DNA from: Lachnospiraceae bacterium UBA7179
GTDB lineage: Bacteria > Bacillota > Clostridia > Lachnospirales > Lachnospiraceae
Direction: 5' to 3'
Assembly (NCBI GenBank): GCA_002491195.1
Contig: DKVL01000106.1
Coordinates: 1-40,457, forward strand
DNA length: 40,457 bases
Shown in pieces: positions 8,194 to 17,229 of the stretch; position 1 is the first letter of the stretch; each line of letters starts with the position of its first letter. The notes under the pieces were generated by a model. It saw only the letters and a program-made list of their open reading frames with translations, was not told the DNA's origin and ran no database searches. The translations under genes were made by a program, and so were the position numbers.

Positions 8194-10008
8194 TCACGGA
8201 CTTCGCAGCGCTGCGCTTGTCAATGGAATACGCACCATAATCTTTGTGTAGCACCCCAGCTTTGACGCGATCTCAATGCCGTAGGCATCGCCAAAGCTCA
8301 TCCTGATCCTGTCCTGCACATTTTTTAAGCCGATCCCATTCCCAGAGCCGCCGGTCGTCTCGATCTCACCCGCGATCTTTTTGTACAGCTGCACGACTTC
8401 CTCCTCGCTCATACCCTTTCCCGCGTCCGTAATCTCTATCATACAGTCGTTCCCGTCTATGAGCCCTTTGATGTAAATGTTCGTATCCTCCGCCATCTGC
8501 TCAATCCCATGGTAGATCGCATTTTCCACGATCGGCTGCAGGGACATTTTGGGAATCTGCTGCTGATAAATGATATCTGGTATATTCAAAGACAGGTAGA
8601 TTTCATAGTCAAAGCGCAGATTGATCAGCTTGAGGTAATTCCTGATATAGTCTATCTCCTGCTCCACCGTCGCATTCCCGGAATTCCAGCGCATACTATA
8701 ACGCAGCAGCTTGCCAAAGGTCGTGATGGCATCTGAGATATCGTACTTCTCTTCGATCTCCGCCATCATTTTGATGGATTCCAGCACGTTGTAGATAAAA
8801 TGGGCGTTGATCTGATTCTGCAGTGCCTTGATCTCGGCATTTTTTGCAAGCAGCTCCCGCTTGAGGTTGTCCTCCATCAGCCGCCTGATCTCGGAGAGCA
8901 TCTTGTTGAACTGACTGCCAAGTTCCCCGATCTCATCCGTTCCGCAGTTCTCAATAGCGACATCCAGATTGCCTGCCTGCACTTCCTTGATCGCCCCCAG
9001 AATCCGATAAAGCTGATGCAGCACTGTCTTCACCACAGCATTGATCCCGATCACAAGAAATGGAATCAACGCCACTGCCATCAGAACAAACAGATTTCGC
9101 ATGTACCTGACTCTGCCCACATCCCCTGAGATATCTTGTACGCAGACCAGTGTTCCTGACAGCTCCTTCACATCAAGACATCCTACGATGACATCTTTTC
9201 TGTTGATAACCGTATGGTAATAAGTGTCCGCGTAAGCATCCTGCGCCATATCCTCCAGGGTTGTCTGCATCAGAATATTTTCCCGATCTTGTTCCTCACC
9301 ATAATAGTCATTGCCATTTTCATCCAAAAAACAGGTGATCATCTCCTCATTTCCAGCATACATCCCTTCAAACATTGTCTCCATGGACATCGCGACCTCA
9401 AGAATCCCAAGCTCTCCATACTCATAATCCTCAATGCGCGTCACCAGAGACATGATCTTACTGCTCTGATCAATCATATACGAGTCAAATATTGTATCCA
9501 TATAATTAAATTTCCAGCCGGTTATCACCGCGTCCTGTGCCCATGTCAGACGCTCCATCCTGCTCCTCGAATACAGGACAGGCATCATTTCTTTCAGATT
9601 GTCACCCTCCGCATAGACGCGTATCTGATACAGATACAGATTGCTGTTGATCATTCGTTCCATGGCAGCAATATCATTGTGATAAAACGCATTCAACTCC
9701 TGCAGCGGTATCGATTTTCCCTGTTTTACTTGCACCAGATATTCCAATAATGCCTGATTGCTCAGAAAAAACTGCGTGGACATATTGATGGATTCCACAT
9801 TCTTGCGAATCTGTGCCTCCTGGCGCCCCATCTCATACTCCAGCTTGCTCAGTCCCTCCTGAACCACAGACTGCTCCATCGTCCAGAACAGAAATCCCGC
9901 AAACACTCCGATCGGCACTTCAAGCAAGAAAATAATCATCAATGTAAATTTTACATTTAGCTTTAACGCATCAAACTTCCGCCTGATGCCCCTCAAACGA
10001 TTCCGCAT
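8194..10008 (-). CDS. YesM-type sensor histidine kinase
   Basis: A 604-residue membrane kinase. One helix lies near residues 20-42 and a second near 300-322, bracketing an extracellular sensor domain of about 255 residues. A HAMP region follows (LGAIKEVQAGNLDVAIENCGTDEIGELGSQF in two parts), then the His_kinase domain with phospho-acceptor H403 in INAHFIYNVLESIKMM, and an HATPase domain with IVENAIYHGIE, DAGKGMS and GSGNGIGLKNV. The family normally has INPHF; here the Pro is Ala. It follows solute-binding protein 2 by 12 bases and precedes its regulator, so it probably senses the transported sugar or the loaded binding protein at the cell surface. Confidence 0.92.
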   Translation of the reverse strand: MRNRLRGIRRKFDALKLNVKFTLMIIFLLEVPIGVFAGFLFWTMEQSVVQEGLSKLEYEMGRQEAQIRKNVESINMSTQFFLSNQALLEYLVQVKQGKSIPLQELNAFYHNDIAAMERMINSNLYLYQIRVYAEGDNLKEMMPVLYSRSRMERLTWAQDAVITGWKFNYMDTIFDSYMIDQSSKIMSLVTRIEDYEYGELGILEVAMSMETMFEGMYAGNEEMITCFLDENGNDYYGEEQDRENILMQTTLEDMAQDAYADTYYHTVINRKDVIVGCLDVKELSGTLVCVQDISGDVGRVRYMRNLFVLMAVALIPFLVIGINAVVKTVLHQLYRILGAIKEVQAGNLDVAIENCGTDEIGELGSQFNKMLSEIRRLMEDNLKRELLAKNAEIKALQNQINAHFIYNVLESIKMMAEIEEKYDISDAITTFGKLLRYSMRWNSGNATVEQEIDYIRNYLKLINLRFDYEIYLSLNIPDIIYQQQIPKMSLQPIVENAIYHGIEQMAEDTNIYIKGLIDGNDCMIEITDAGKGMSEEEVVQLYKKIAGEIETTGGSGNGIGLKNVQDRIRMSFGDAYGIEIASKLGCYTKIMVRIPLTSAALRSP

Positions 10009-10020
10009 CTTATTGACACC

Positions 10021-11628
10021 CTATTCCAATCCAAGTCGCTCTTTTGCCCGCTGAAACTGCCGCTCCGCCTCTTCCGCCACCACATCAAAACCCATCTCAT
10101 CGCGCTGCGCAGTATAGTCCGCCCAGATCTGGTCAAATTCCTCCTCGGTCGGCGCCAGTAACAGCTGCGGCAATACCTGACTCCAAAGTTTCTTAATCTT
10201 CGCATAATTGTTGCCCGCTTTCGTGCCAGTCTGAAAGGTCACTTCATACTGCCCCAGATAATGTGTATAAGGATAGGTCCACTCCTCAAGCTGCCCCATC
10301 GGCGGTTCCAACGCTCCACGCCATGGAAGCTGCATGATATTATTTTGAAGCATCCAATAAGTATTATCCGCACCGTAAAGCCGGTCGTATGCCACGCGGT
10401 CCGTATCTGCAAGCCCCTTTACATTCTCCCGCACGACATCCTTTCCGCCGATCACATCATACGTAACCTCTTCCACGCCCAGATACAGTATTTTCTGCCC
10501 TCTCTCGCTCATCATATAATCCAGCAGCTCGATCGCGCGGTCCGGCCGCTCGCAGTTCTTGGAGATCATCGTCACGGTCCAGCCATTGATACCCGCCCCC
10601 GGCAGCACCGGATCATCGCCCCTTGAATTTTTCGGTCCATCCACTGCGATATAGATACTGTCTGGATTTTTGCTGTATAGAACCTTCTGCTGATTTGCCA
10701 TATCCGTCCGCTGATACAGCATACAAAAATACCGTCCCTGCGCCATTTTCTCCTCCATCTGCGTGCGCTGGTCGATGAAAATATCCTCTTTCAGATAACC
10801 CTCAGCCCCCAGTTCCCGAAAAGCCTTAAGCCAGCGCACATACTCCGGATCGGTATCCCTGTCATAGTACTTCCCGTCTTTTTCAAAAGGAATGGCGAGA
10901 AAATTCTGCAGATACTGGTCAAAAGAGGCGCAGCCCGTATCCGTAAACTCGTGGGCACCGATCGGAATCAGCTCTCTGTCGTCGACCTCGGGAAACTCCT
11001 GCGCCGCTTTCCTGACCGCCGCCTGAAATCCCTCCGGCGTTGTCATATCAGGGCTTCCGATCGCCTCATAGATGTCCTTGCGCACCAAAAATGTCTGGTT
11101 GGAGCCAATCGTGTCATAAGTCTCGTAATCGGACGGCATATAAGAGGAATTCGGATAACAGTACAGATTCCCGTCCTCCGCTGTATACCAGCTGCGCACA
11201 GCCTCCTGTGTCACCTCAAAAAAGGATATGTCGTACTCGTCGGCAAGCTCATTCAACGCATAGACCATGCCCTTGTCAACCATCACATTCACCTGCGGCT
11301 CCCACCAGCCAAGCGTCACGATATCCGGCAGAGAATCCGCAGAGATCATGGCATTGAGCCGCTCTTTCTCATTTCCAGCCGGCGTAAGGAAGTGAATTGA
11401 GATTCCCGTATCCTGCGTAATCTGTCTGGAAACCACATTTTCTCCCCAAGGCACCGTAAACCAGGAATAATTGACGTACCAGTCGAGTGTCACCGCCTCC
11501 TCCGCGTGCTGCTCACACAGCGTCAGGCCTGCGTTAGAGCGATCCGCCTCCTCACCTGCAATGTTTTTCATCCGCCCACATCCACACAACAAAATAGCAC
11601 ATGCCAAAACGCACCAATATTTTTTCAT
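10021..11628 (-). CDS. extracellular solute-binding lipoprotein 2 (LplA/YtcQ-like)
   Basis: A 535-residue ABC-type substrate-binding protein. The ATG at 11628 gives a short lipoprotein signal (MKKYWCVLACAILLCGCG) with lipobox LCGC; a longer frame from 11736 adds residues with no ribosome site. Large size and features such as VSRQITQDTGISIHF, LPDIVTLGWWEP and a C-terminal ERAIELLDY-like segment (DRAIELLDYMMSERG) resemble the LplA/YtcQ group often encoded next to YesM/YesN pairs. It is separated from the permease gene by 138 bases that contain a strong hairpin, and it directly precedes the kinase. It may deliver substrate to the permeases, or act mainly as the ligand-binding partner of the kinase; the sequence does not decide between these. 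Confidence 0.88.
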   Translation of the reverse strand: MKKYWCVLACAILLCGCGRMKNIAGEEADRSNAGLTLCEQHAEEAVTLDWYVNYSWFTVPWGENVVSRQITQDTGISIHFLTPAGNEKERLNAMISADSLPDIVTLGWWEPQVNVMVDKGMVYALNELADEYDISFFEVTQEAVRSWYTAEDGNLYCYPNSSYMPSDYETYDTIGSNQTFLVRKDIYEAIGSPDMTTPEGFQAAVRKAAQEFPEVDDRELIPIGAHEFTDTGCASFDQYLQNFLAIPFEKDGKYYDRDTDPEYVRWLKAFRELGAEGYLKEDIFIDQRTQMEEKMAQGRYFCMLYQRTDMANQQKVLYSKNPDSIYIAVDGPKNSRGDDPVLPGAGINGWTVTMISKNCERPDRAIELLDYMMSERGQKILYLGVEEVTYDVIGGKDVVRENVKGLADTDRVAYDRLYGADNTYWMLQNNIMQLPWRGALEPPMGQLEEWTYPYTHYLGQYEVTFQTGTKAGNNYAKIKKLWSQVLPQLLLAPTEEEFDQIWADYTAQRDEMGFDVVAEEAERQFQRAKERLGLE

Positions 11629-11672
11629 AAAAAATACAACCTTCTTGATTATTCTTCCGCAAATTCTTACAA

Positions 11673-11708
11673 TAAGGAACTGTAAAGATAGTTCTTTATA
11701 GTTCCTTA
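11673..11708. other. 16-bp stem hairpin between permease and solute-binding protein 2 genes
   Basis: Arms 11673-11688 and 11693-11708 pair at 15 of 16 positions, the exception being a possible G-U, around a 4-base loop. No T-run follows in the direction of transcription, so it is unlikely to be a simple terminator. In operons of this type such stems often stabilise or delimit the upstream mRNA segment. Confidence 0.65.
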
Positions 11709-11766
11709 CTATATCAAATATAGCGCAAATAATCAAGAAGGCTGAATGATTACTACCTTGTCATTA

Positions 11767-12594
11767 CTATTCTTTCACACTGCCCGCGGAGATACCGCTG
11801 ATAATGTATTTGGAGAAGAAGCAGAACGCGATCATGATCGGTACAGCTGAAATCGCTACTGTCACATAGGTAGCGCCGATATTGCTCGCAATGTCTTTCA
11901 CGGAACCAAGGGAAGCCACCATAACCGGCAATGTCCATTTCCTGGAATTGTTCAACAGGATCAACGGCATCAGATAACTGTTCCATGAACCGATAAATCC
12001 GCCAATCGCCATCGTCGCGATACCAGGCGCCATGATCGGGAGCACAATCCTGTGGAAGATATAGAGTTCACCCGCGCCATCGATCCTCGGCGCCTCCAGT
12101 ATGGATTTCGGCATGACAGACAACAGGTACTGTCTCAGGAAAAACACGGTCGCCGGCGATGCGATAGATGGAACGATCAGTGGAATGTAGTTGTCGATCA
12201 ATCCCATCTTTGTCATCAAATCGTAAAAACCGAGCATTCCCAGCTGAGACGGAATCATCATGAAGATCAGCATGATCGTAAAGATGATATTTCTGCCCTT
12301 AAATTTATAAAATGCAAACCCATACGCGGTCAGCGCAGAAAAGTAGGACATCAGCAGTGTGCTCAAAACCGCGATAACCAGACTGTTCATAAAACCTCTG
12401 CCAATCTCAAGGTTGTCTGTGACAATCTTCCAGTTTGACGGCAGAGAACTTCCCGGAAGCAGGGAAAAACTTGTCATAATGTCATTTCCGCTCCTCGTCG
12501 CGTTGACGATCATAAGCAGGAACGGGAGCAGACAAATGAGCGCCAAAAATCCCAATAAAATATATAAAATCGATTTTTTGATCTTAAAAGCCAT
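11767..12594 (-). CDS. CUT1 sugar ABC transporter permease (MalG-type)
   Basis: A 275-residue inner-membrane permease with six hydrophobic helices. The binding-protein-dependent transport EAA loop is visible as ILEAPRIDGAGELYIFHRIVLPIMAPG (in two parts, about residues 165-191), the cytosolic segment that docks on the ATPase. The end (CFFSKYIISGISAGSVKE) is typical of the MalG branch (family: F.QK.ivsGlt.GavKg). The ATG overlaps the TAA of the upstream permease by one base, so the two are translationally coupled and probably form a heterodimer. No ATPase gene is found in the window. Confidence 0.94.
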   Translation of the reverse strand: MAFKIKKSILYILLGFLALICLLPFLLMIVNATRSGNDIMTSFSLLPGSSLPSNWKIVTDNLEIGRGFMNSLVIAVLSTLLMSYFSALTAYGFAFYKFKGRNIIFTIMLIFMMIPSQLGMLGFYDLMTKMGLIDNYIPLIVPSIASPATVFFLRQYLLSVMPKSILEAPRIDGAGELYIFHRIVLPIMAPGIATMAIGGFIGSWNSYLMPLILLNNSRKWTLPVMVASLGSVKDIASNIGATYVTVAISAVPIMIAFCFFSKYIISGISAGSVKE

Positions 12595-13514
12595 TAGTCT
12601 TCCTCCTTCTTCCGATACATTGCAAAATAGATTCCTACGGAACAGATGGCAATGATAAAGAACAGAATAAACGCAATCGCGCCTGCATATCCGATCTGCC
12701 TGTTCTTAAACGCCATATTGTACAGATGCATCACAGCCGTATTGACTGAACGCGTCATCTTCTGGTTTCCTAACGATACCAGATACGGAATATCGAAGAT
12801 CTGAAGTCCGCCGATCAAGGATGTGATCGCCACATAAAGCATGATCGGTCTCAGCAGCGGCAGTGTAATCTTTGCAAAGATCGTCCATCTCCCTGCCCCG
12901 TCGATCGCGGCCGCCTCGAAATAGTCCCCGTTGATGCCCTGTACGCCCGCCATCAGCATAATGAAGGAATTGCCAAACCACATCCATGCGCCGATCACAC
13001 CGACCACTGTCCGAAGCAAAACAGGTGTTCCCAGCCAGTCAACCGGTGCATCCACGATGCCCAAACCTGTCAAAATCTGGTTGACAGAACCGAATTTCCA
13101 ATCCAGCAGCGTCTTGAACAAAAAAGCAACAGAAGTACAGGCGATCAGGTTCGGCAGATAGAAGAGTGCCCTAAATACACCTAACCCTTTCATCTTGTAC
13201 TTGATATCGCTGAATACGATCGTCAGAAGGAATGCAAGACCAAGCTGCAAAACAATGTTAATCCCCCATATTTTGATCGTGTTGCCAAACGCTTCCCAGA
13301 GCAGTTTATCCGTGAACACGCGCTTATAATTCGTCAATCCTGTCCAGGTCGGCTGATTGAATCCGCTATAATCCGTGAAACTCAGATACAGAGTACGCAG
13401 CACCGGATAGATACTGAACGTCAGAAACACGATCAGAAACGGCGCTATGAACAGCCAGCCCATATTATCCCTGTTTTTGATACCCTTTGATTTTTTCTTC
13501 TCCACACTCTTCAC
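12594..13514 (-). CDS. CUT1 sugar ABC transporter permease (MalF-type)
   Basis: A 306-residue inner-membrane permease with a basic N-terminus (KKKSKGIKNRDN) and six predicted helices starting with GWLFIAPFLIVFLTFSIYP. The EAA loop FEAAAIDGAGRWTIFAKITLPLL (in two parts, about 210-232) is clear. The start is GTG at 13514 with only a weak AAAGATGG ribosome site; GTG at 13505 is an alternative. It partners the MalG-type permease that overlaps its stop. Presumed to import an oligosaccharide delivered by one or both local binding proteins. Confidence 0.93.
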   Translation of the reverse strand: MKSVEKKKSKGIKNRDNMGWLFIAPFLIVFLTFSIYPVLRTLYLSFTDYSGFNQPTWTGLTNYKRVFTDKLLWEAFGNTIKIWGINIVLQLGLAFLLTIVFSDIKYKMKGLGVFRALFYLPNLIACTSVAFLFKTLLDWKFGSVNQILTGLGIVDAPVDWLGTPVLLRTVVGVIGAWMWFGNSFIMLMAGVQGINGDYFEAAAIDGAGRWTIFAKITLPLLRPIMLYVAITSLIGGLQIFDIPYLVSLGNQKMTRSVNTAVMHLYNMAFKNRQIGYAGAIAFILFFIIAICSVGIYFAMYRKKEED

Positions 13515-13530
13515 CCATCTTTCTATTCAT

Positions 13531-13658
13531 TTGAGAGAACACCGCTCCTCTGCCCTCTCAGGCAACGTTTTTACTGCCATCCAATTCCGCAAATTCCATG
13601 AAGAACGCCGCCCCTCTCAGGCAGCGTACTTTACTTCCGTTCAATCCCTCAAATTTCT
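13531..13658. repeat. imperfect tandem duplication between binding-protein 1 and permease genes
   Basis: Two copies (13531-13597 and 13598-13658) share the string of blocks AGAACxCCGC, CCTCTCAGGCA, ACTxCC, CAAT and CAAATT in the same order. Copy 1 has a short extra segment near its middle. It lies in the 154-base gap after solute-binding protein 1, where high-level expression of the binding protein over the permeases is usually set by RNA structure. Confidence 0.6.
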
Positions 13659-13668
13659 TAGTTTTTTA

Positions 13669-15072
13669 TTATCGGTTTACTGTGATCTCCGGAAATGTTG
13701 TCTCGACCTGCATATAGAAGTCATCGATCGCCTCTTCCTTCGTCATCTCGCCTTTCTGGATTGACTCGATCGCAGCGCCCCAGAAGTTGCCGATGGAATC
13801 GTCATACTTTGTCACAACAGAGTAATCGATATTGTTTGCTTCCTTCAGATAGAACTCATATGTCTTCTGATTGCCAAAGGAAGGATTCTCATAGTCCTGA
13901 TTTGCATCGAGCACTGCCTTGTTGGATACCACATCGCCGTTTGATGTCTCAAGCCACCACTGTGCTGTGTCTTCGTTCAGTGTGCAGAATCTTACGAAAT
14001 CTGTCGCTGTGTCCTGATGCTCGCTGTATGTATTCACACCGATAAATGTACCGCCGCCGAAGTAGGAACATGGACCGGAGCAAATGCCGAAGTTTCCTTT
14101 GTTGTCGTTTGCATTGTCACGCACGATCAATGCTCCCCATGAAGGAAGTGAGTAAGAAAATACCTGTGTCATTTCTGCGCCGTCCAGCTCCGCAAGGTCA
14201 GACCAGCCTGCATCCAGCGGAAGTTCTCCTGCCATTGACGCGTACCATGCTGCAGACCACTCTGGTGCGAACGCTACCAGCTCATCCTGATACAGTTTTA
14301 CTGCTGCATCCATGTATCCAAGCTTTGCATCCGATACCTGCAATACGCCGTCCTTTACCCATGGGCTTCCTGCATTTGCGTACCATCTAAGGTTTCCTGA
14401 GTCGGAGAAAATGCGGTAGCCTGCTTCCTTCACTTCCTCCGCCGTCTGTAAGATTGTATCAAAATCTTTAAATTTCTTTGACATTTCGTCCGGATCATCT
14501 GTGCCGTAAATTTCTTTTGCAAGATCGCGACGGTAGATGATCGCGCCCGGTGTCACCTGATAGCTCAATGCCCTAAGCACGCCTGAGTCGTCTTTTCCTG
14601 CCTCATATACATACTCTACGATCTGGTCCTTAGCCTCTGCATCCAATGCGGACAGATCTGCAAAGAAACCTGCTTCAAAAAAATTCCCAAGCATCTGCGG
14701 CTCTCCTACGATCACGTCAACCTCGCTGGACTTCGCGCCGAGCGCTGATGTCAGCTTTGTCGAGTAATCCGCCGGAGCAATGACATTAACCTCGATGTCA
14801 ACCCCTGTCTGCTCTGTGTAGCGGTCCGCAAACTGTTTCAGGTCGTCCGCCAGTGTCCACACGACAAGTTTTTCACCTGTTGTTGATGTCGGTGTACTGC
14901 TGTCTGATCCTGTGCTATTGTCCGCCGCTGTGCTGTTTGACGATGCATTGCTGTCGGATGCTGTGTTGTTGTTTGATGCTGTGTTACTGCCTGAATTACC
15001 ATTTCCACATCCTGCCATGGAAAGAGCCATAACGCCGGCCAGTGCTACTGCTGTTAACTTTTTCGCTTTCAT
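13669..15072 (-). CDS. extracellular sugar-binding lipoprotein 1 (CUT1 family)
   Basis: A 467-residue substrate-binding lipoprotein. The signal peptide MKAKKLTAVALAGVMALSMAGC ends in lipobox MAGC, in two parts: basic KAKK and a hydrophobic core. It is followed by a low-complexity Ser/Asn/Thr/Gly linker to about residue 68 that tethers the domain away from the membrane. The mature part starts KLVVWTLADDLKQFADRY and has the bacterial extracellular solute-binding family 1 layout (VDVIVGEPQMLGNFFEAG; TATDFVRFCTLNED). AAAGGAGG lies 7 bases before the ATG. As first gene of the operon it is the likely main receptor for the two permeases. The ligand is not readable from sequence; a beta-glucan oligosaccharide fits the neighbouring enzymes. 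Confidence 0.93.
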   Translation of the reverse strand: MKAKKLTAVALAGVMALSMAGCGNGNSGSNTASNNNTASDSNASSNSTAADNSTGSDSSTPTSTTGEKLVVWTLADDLKQFADRYTEQTGVDIEVNVIAPADYSTKLTSALGAKSSEVDVIVGEPQMLGNFFEAGFFADLSALDAEAKDQIVEYVYEAGKDDSGVLRALSYQVTPGAIIYRRDLAKEIYGTDDPDEMSKKFKDFDTILQTAEEVKEAGYRIFSDSGNLRWYANAGSPWVKDGVLQVSDAKLGYMDAAVKLYQDELVAFAPEWSAAWYASMAGELPLDAGWSDLAELDGAEMTQVFSYSLPSWGALIVRDNANDNKGNFGICSGPCSYFGGGTFIGVNTYSEHQDTATDFVRFCTLNEDTAQWWLETSNGDVVSNKAVLDANQDYENPSFGNQKTYEFYLKEANNIDYSVVTKYDDSIGNFWGAAIESIQKGEMTKEEAIDDFYMQVETTFPEITVNR

Positions 15073-15108
15073 ATGAAATCCTCCTTTAATGAAACATATA
15101 AAATTTTT

Positions 15109-15227
15109 CGTGCATTTTTTGTAGCTTTTGGAACGTTTCGTTTCTTCCGTTCCTTGTTTATAAACTCATTATATAGACTTGCATTTCTCAAAAAAATGGT
15201 GCATTTTTTAAAAAGGTGTCATTTTTT
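15109..15227 (-). promoter_or_regulatory. control region of the transport operon with repeated TGCATTTTTT boxes
   Basis: The 288 bases between the divergent genes hold repeated boxes on the plus strand: CGTGCATTTTTT (15109-15120), TGCATTTCTC (15180-15189), GGTGCATTTTTT (15198-15209) and GGTGTCATTTTTTT (15215-15228). Two copies start 20 bases apart, close to the spacing of AraC-type sites. A TATAAT (minus strand, within ATTATATAG near 15167-15175) lies between them, with no good -35, as expected for an activator-dependent promoter. Confidence 0.45.
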
Positions 15228-15360
15228 TAATTTCCTTTATATAGTCTGTAAACAGGTTACGCGTCACATTCAACACTCGCTATTACTATACAAAATGTTT
15301 CATTATGTGATATAATATATAAAAATCGAACTATACAATGAAAAATGGAGGTATATCAGT

Positions 15361-17076
15361 GTGAATACACAGGAAAAAAGAAATCCCAAAAAAGGATCGA
15401 TATTTCAATCGATCAAAGGGCGGATCAGCTTGCTGTTGATTGCATGTATTGCAGGAGTCGTAGTCATACTACTCTTTTTGATTCTCCCCAATGTAAAAAA
15501 CAATATTCGAAATCTTACCCATAATTATTTGTATGATATTACGGTATCTGCCGGCGAACGGATCACTCTTGCCGCCTCAAACGATACCGCCATATTGAAC
15601 CCGGAATCCTTAAGCCAGCTGGTCGGCAGCATCGGTCTGGAAGGAATTACGTCCAGTTATGCATATGTTGTGGATTCGGACGGCATCATGTTATACCATC
15701 CAACAGCATCCAAGATCGGACAGCCTGTCGAAAATGCAGTGATAACCGCTGTGGTGAAAGATCTCCAGGCGGGCAGTCGCACGATCGAACCACAGGTAGT
15801 GGATTATGCATTCAACGGCGTTACCAAATATGCTGCATATTATGTGGACAAGGACGCTGGTTTTATCCTTGTAATATCTGCCGATGAAGACGAAGTAATG
15901 CAGCCGATCACGAAGATCATGCAGGTCAGTGTGACGACCGCTGTCCTGATCGTCCTTGTCTGTTCCATCATCGGGTATATTCTGACCGGATTGATGATTC
16001 GTCCTGTGATCAGGATAACCGAAGTCATTAACAAACTTGCTCACATGGATTTCACAGAAAACCATATTCAGGCAGAACTCAACAAGCGCAAAGACGAGAC
16101 GGGCGAGATGAGCCGTGCGATCAATGCGCTGCATAACCAGCTGATACATGTAGTCAGCAATCTGAAGAACCAGAGCGGAAACCTTTTTTCAGCATCCGAT
16201 TCCCTGAGCGCCAACGTTTCTGAAACCGTAACCAGTATCAGTCAGGTGGAGAGAGCCGTTACAGAAATCGCCGATGGTGCAAGCTCTCAGGCTGATGAAA
16301 CACAAAAAGCAACCGAAAATGTAATTTTAATCGGCAATATGGTCCAGGATACTACCGCCGAAGTTGAAAATCTGCTCTCCAACGCACAGAAAATGAAAGT
16401 TTCCGGTGACGAGGCCACAAAGACACTCGCGCAGTTAGAGCAAATTAATGATCAGGCCAGAAAGGCAATCGATACGATCTATGAACAGACGAATACGACA
16501 AATGAGTCCGCAAAGAAAATCCGGGAAGCAACAACAATGATCACTGCAATCGCGGAAGAAACCAACCTGCTATCCTTAAATGCAAACATTGAGGCAGCCA
16601 GAGCCGGCGAACAGGGAAGGGGATTTGCGGTTGTGGCAACCCAGATTCAGAAACTCGCAGAACAATCCAACGAATCTGCAAGCCAGATTGAATCCATTAT
16701 TGATTCCCTAATCTCCGATTCCGAGAAAGCGGTTGCCATCATGGGCGAAGTAAAAGGTATCATGACGAAGCAGAGCGAACATGTAGCCAATACGGATCAA
16801 ATCTTCGCGCAGGTTAAGGATGGCATCAACAGCTCTATCGAGGGAGTCAGCCGGATCGCAGAAAAAACCCGGCATATGGATGAGGCCAGGGTAAATGTCG
16901 TCGATGTCGTTCAAAATCTGACAGCCATCGCGGAGGAAAACGCGGCAAGTACCGAGGAGACCTCTGCTTCTGTTACGGATGTTGGCAGAATCATGACAGA
17001 CATTTCCAACAATACTGAAAAAATGAAAGACATTGCAAGCGAATTAGAACAAAATATGGAAATTTTTAAACTGTAA
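15361..17076 (+). CDS. methyl-accepting chemotaxis protein with Cache sensor
   Basis: A 571-residue membrane chemoreceptor. Helix 1 lies at about 24-45 (LLLIACIAGVVVILLFLIL). An extracellular Cache-type domain (about 50-180) contains YAYVVDSDGIMLYHPTASKIGQPV (in two parts) and ends YVDKDAGFILVISAD. Helix 2 is at about 188-212, HAMP follows to about 270, and the cytoplasmic signalling domain contains the hairpin tip EETNLLSLNANIEAARAGEQ and GRGFAVVATQIQKLAEQS. It should control CheA kinase activity in response to a small extracellular ligand. It has no CheR-tethering pentapeptide. The start is GTG at 15361 with GGAGG 9 bases upstream. It is transcribed divergently from the sugar transporter operon, suggesting chemotaxis toward the same or a related sugar. 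Confidence 0.93.
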   Translation: MNTQEKRNPKKGSIFQSIKGRISLLLIACIAGVVVILLFLILPNVKNNIRNLTHNYLYDITVSAGERITLAASNDTAILNPESLSQLVGSIGLEGITSSYAYVVDSDGIMLYHPTASKIGQPVENAVITAVVKDLQAGSRTIEPQVVDYAFNGVTKYAAYYVDKDAGFILVISADEDEVMQPITKIMQVSVTTAVLIVLVCSIIGYILTGLMIRPVIRITEVINKLAHMDFTENHIQAELNKRKDETGEMSRAINALHNQLIHVVSNLKNQSGNLFSASDSLSANVSETVTSISQVERAVTEIADGASSQADETQKATENVILIGNMVQDTTAEVENLLSNAQKMKVSGDEATKTLAQLEQINDQARKAIDTIYEQTNTTNESAKKIREATTMITAIAEETNLLSLNANIEAARAGEQGRGFAVVATQIQKLAEQSNESASQIESIIDSLISDSEKAVAIMGEVKGIMTKQSEHVANTDQIFAQVKDGINSSIEGVSRIAEKTRHMDEARVNVVDVVQNLTAIAEENAASTEETSASVTDVGRIMTDISNNTEKMKDIASELEQNMEIFKL

Positions 17077-17179
17077 CCCGGACAAGGCATTTCAATCTTC
17101 CAGATATACGATAACTGCCTTTTTAAGGATTGTCAGGCAGCATCACCAGAATATTATAAATTGCAGATTTAACAGCATG

Positions 17180-17214
17180 AAACAAGGAGCTGATCTCTTC
17201 ACAGTTCCTTGTTT
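17180..17214. terminator. terminator between chemoreceptor and GH30 genes
   Basis: Arms 17180-17192 and 17202-17214 pair at 12 of 13 positions around a 9-base loop, followed by a short T-rich tail on the plus strand (TTTTCAT). It can end the plus-strand chemoreceptor transcript, and probably the minus-strand GH30 transcript as well. Confidence 0.65.
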
Positions 17215-17229
17215 TCATCATATCTGATC

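Noticed and set aside
15127..15141. cre (CcpA) site GGAACGTTTCG near the transport operon
   Set aside because: Matches the cre consensus only in part and is not palindromic; too weak to annotate.
15073..15315. 80-codon plus-strand frame in the divergent control region
   Set aside because: It overlaps the ribosome site of the binding-protein gene and the repeated TGCATTTTTT boxes; Phe/Lys-rich translation reflects T- and A-runs.
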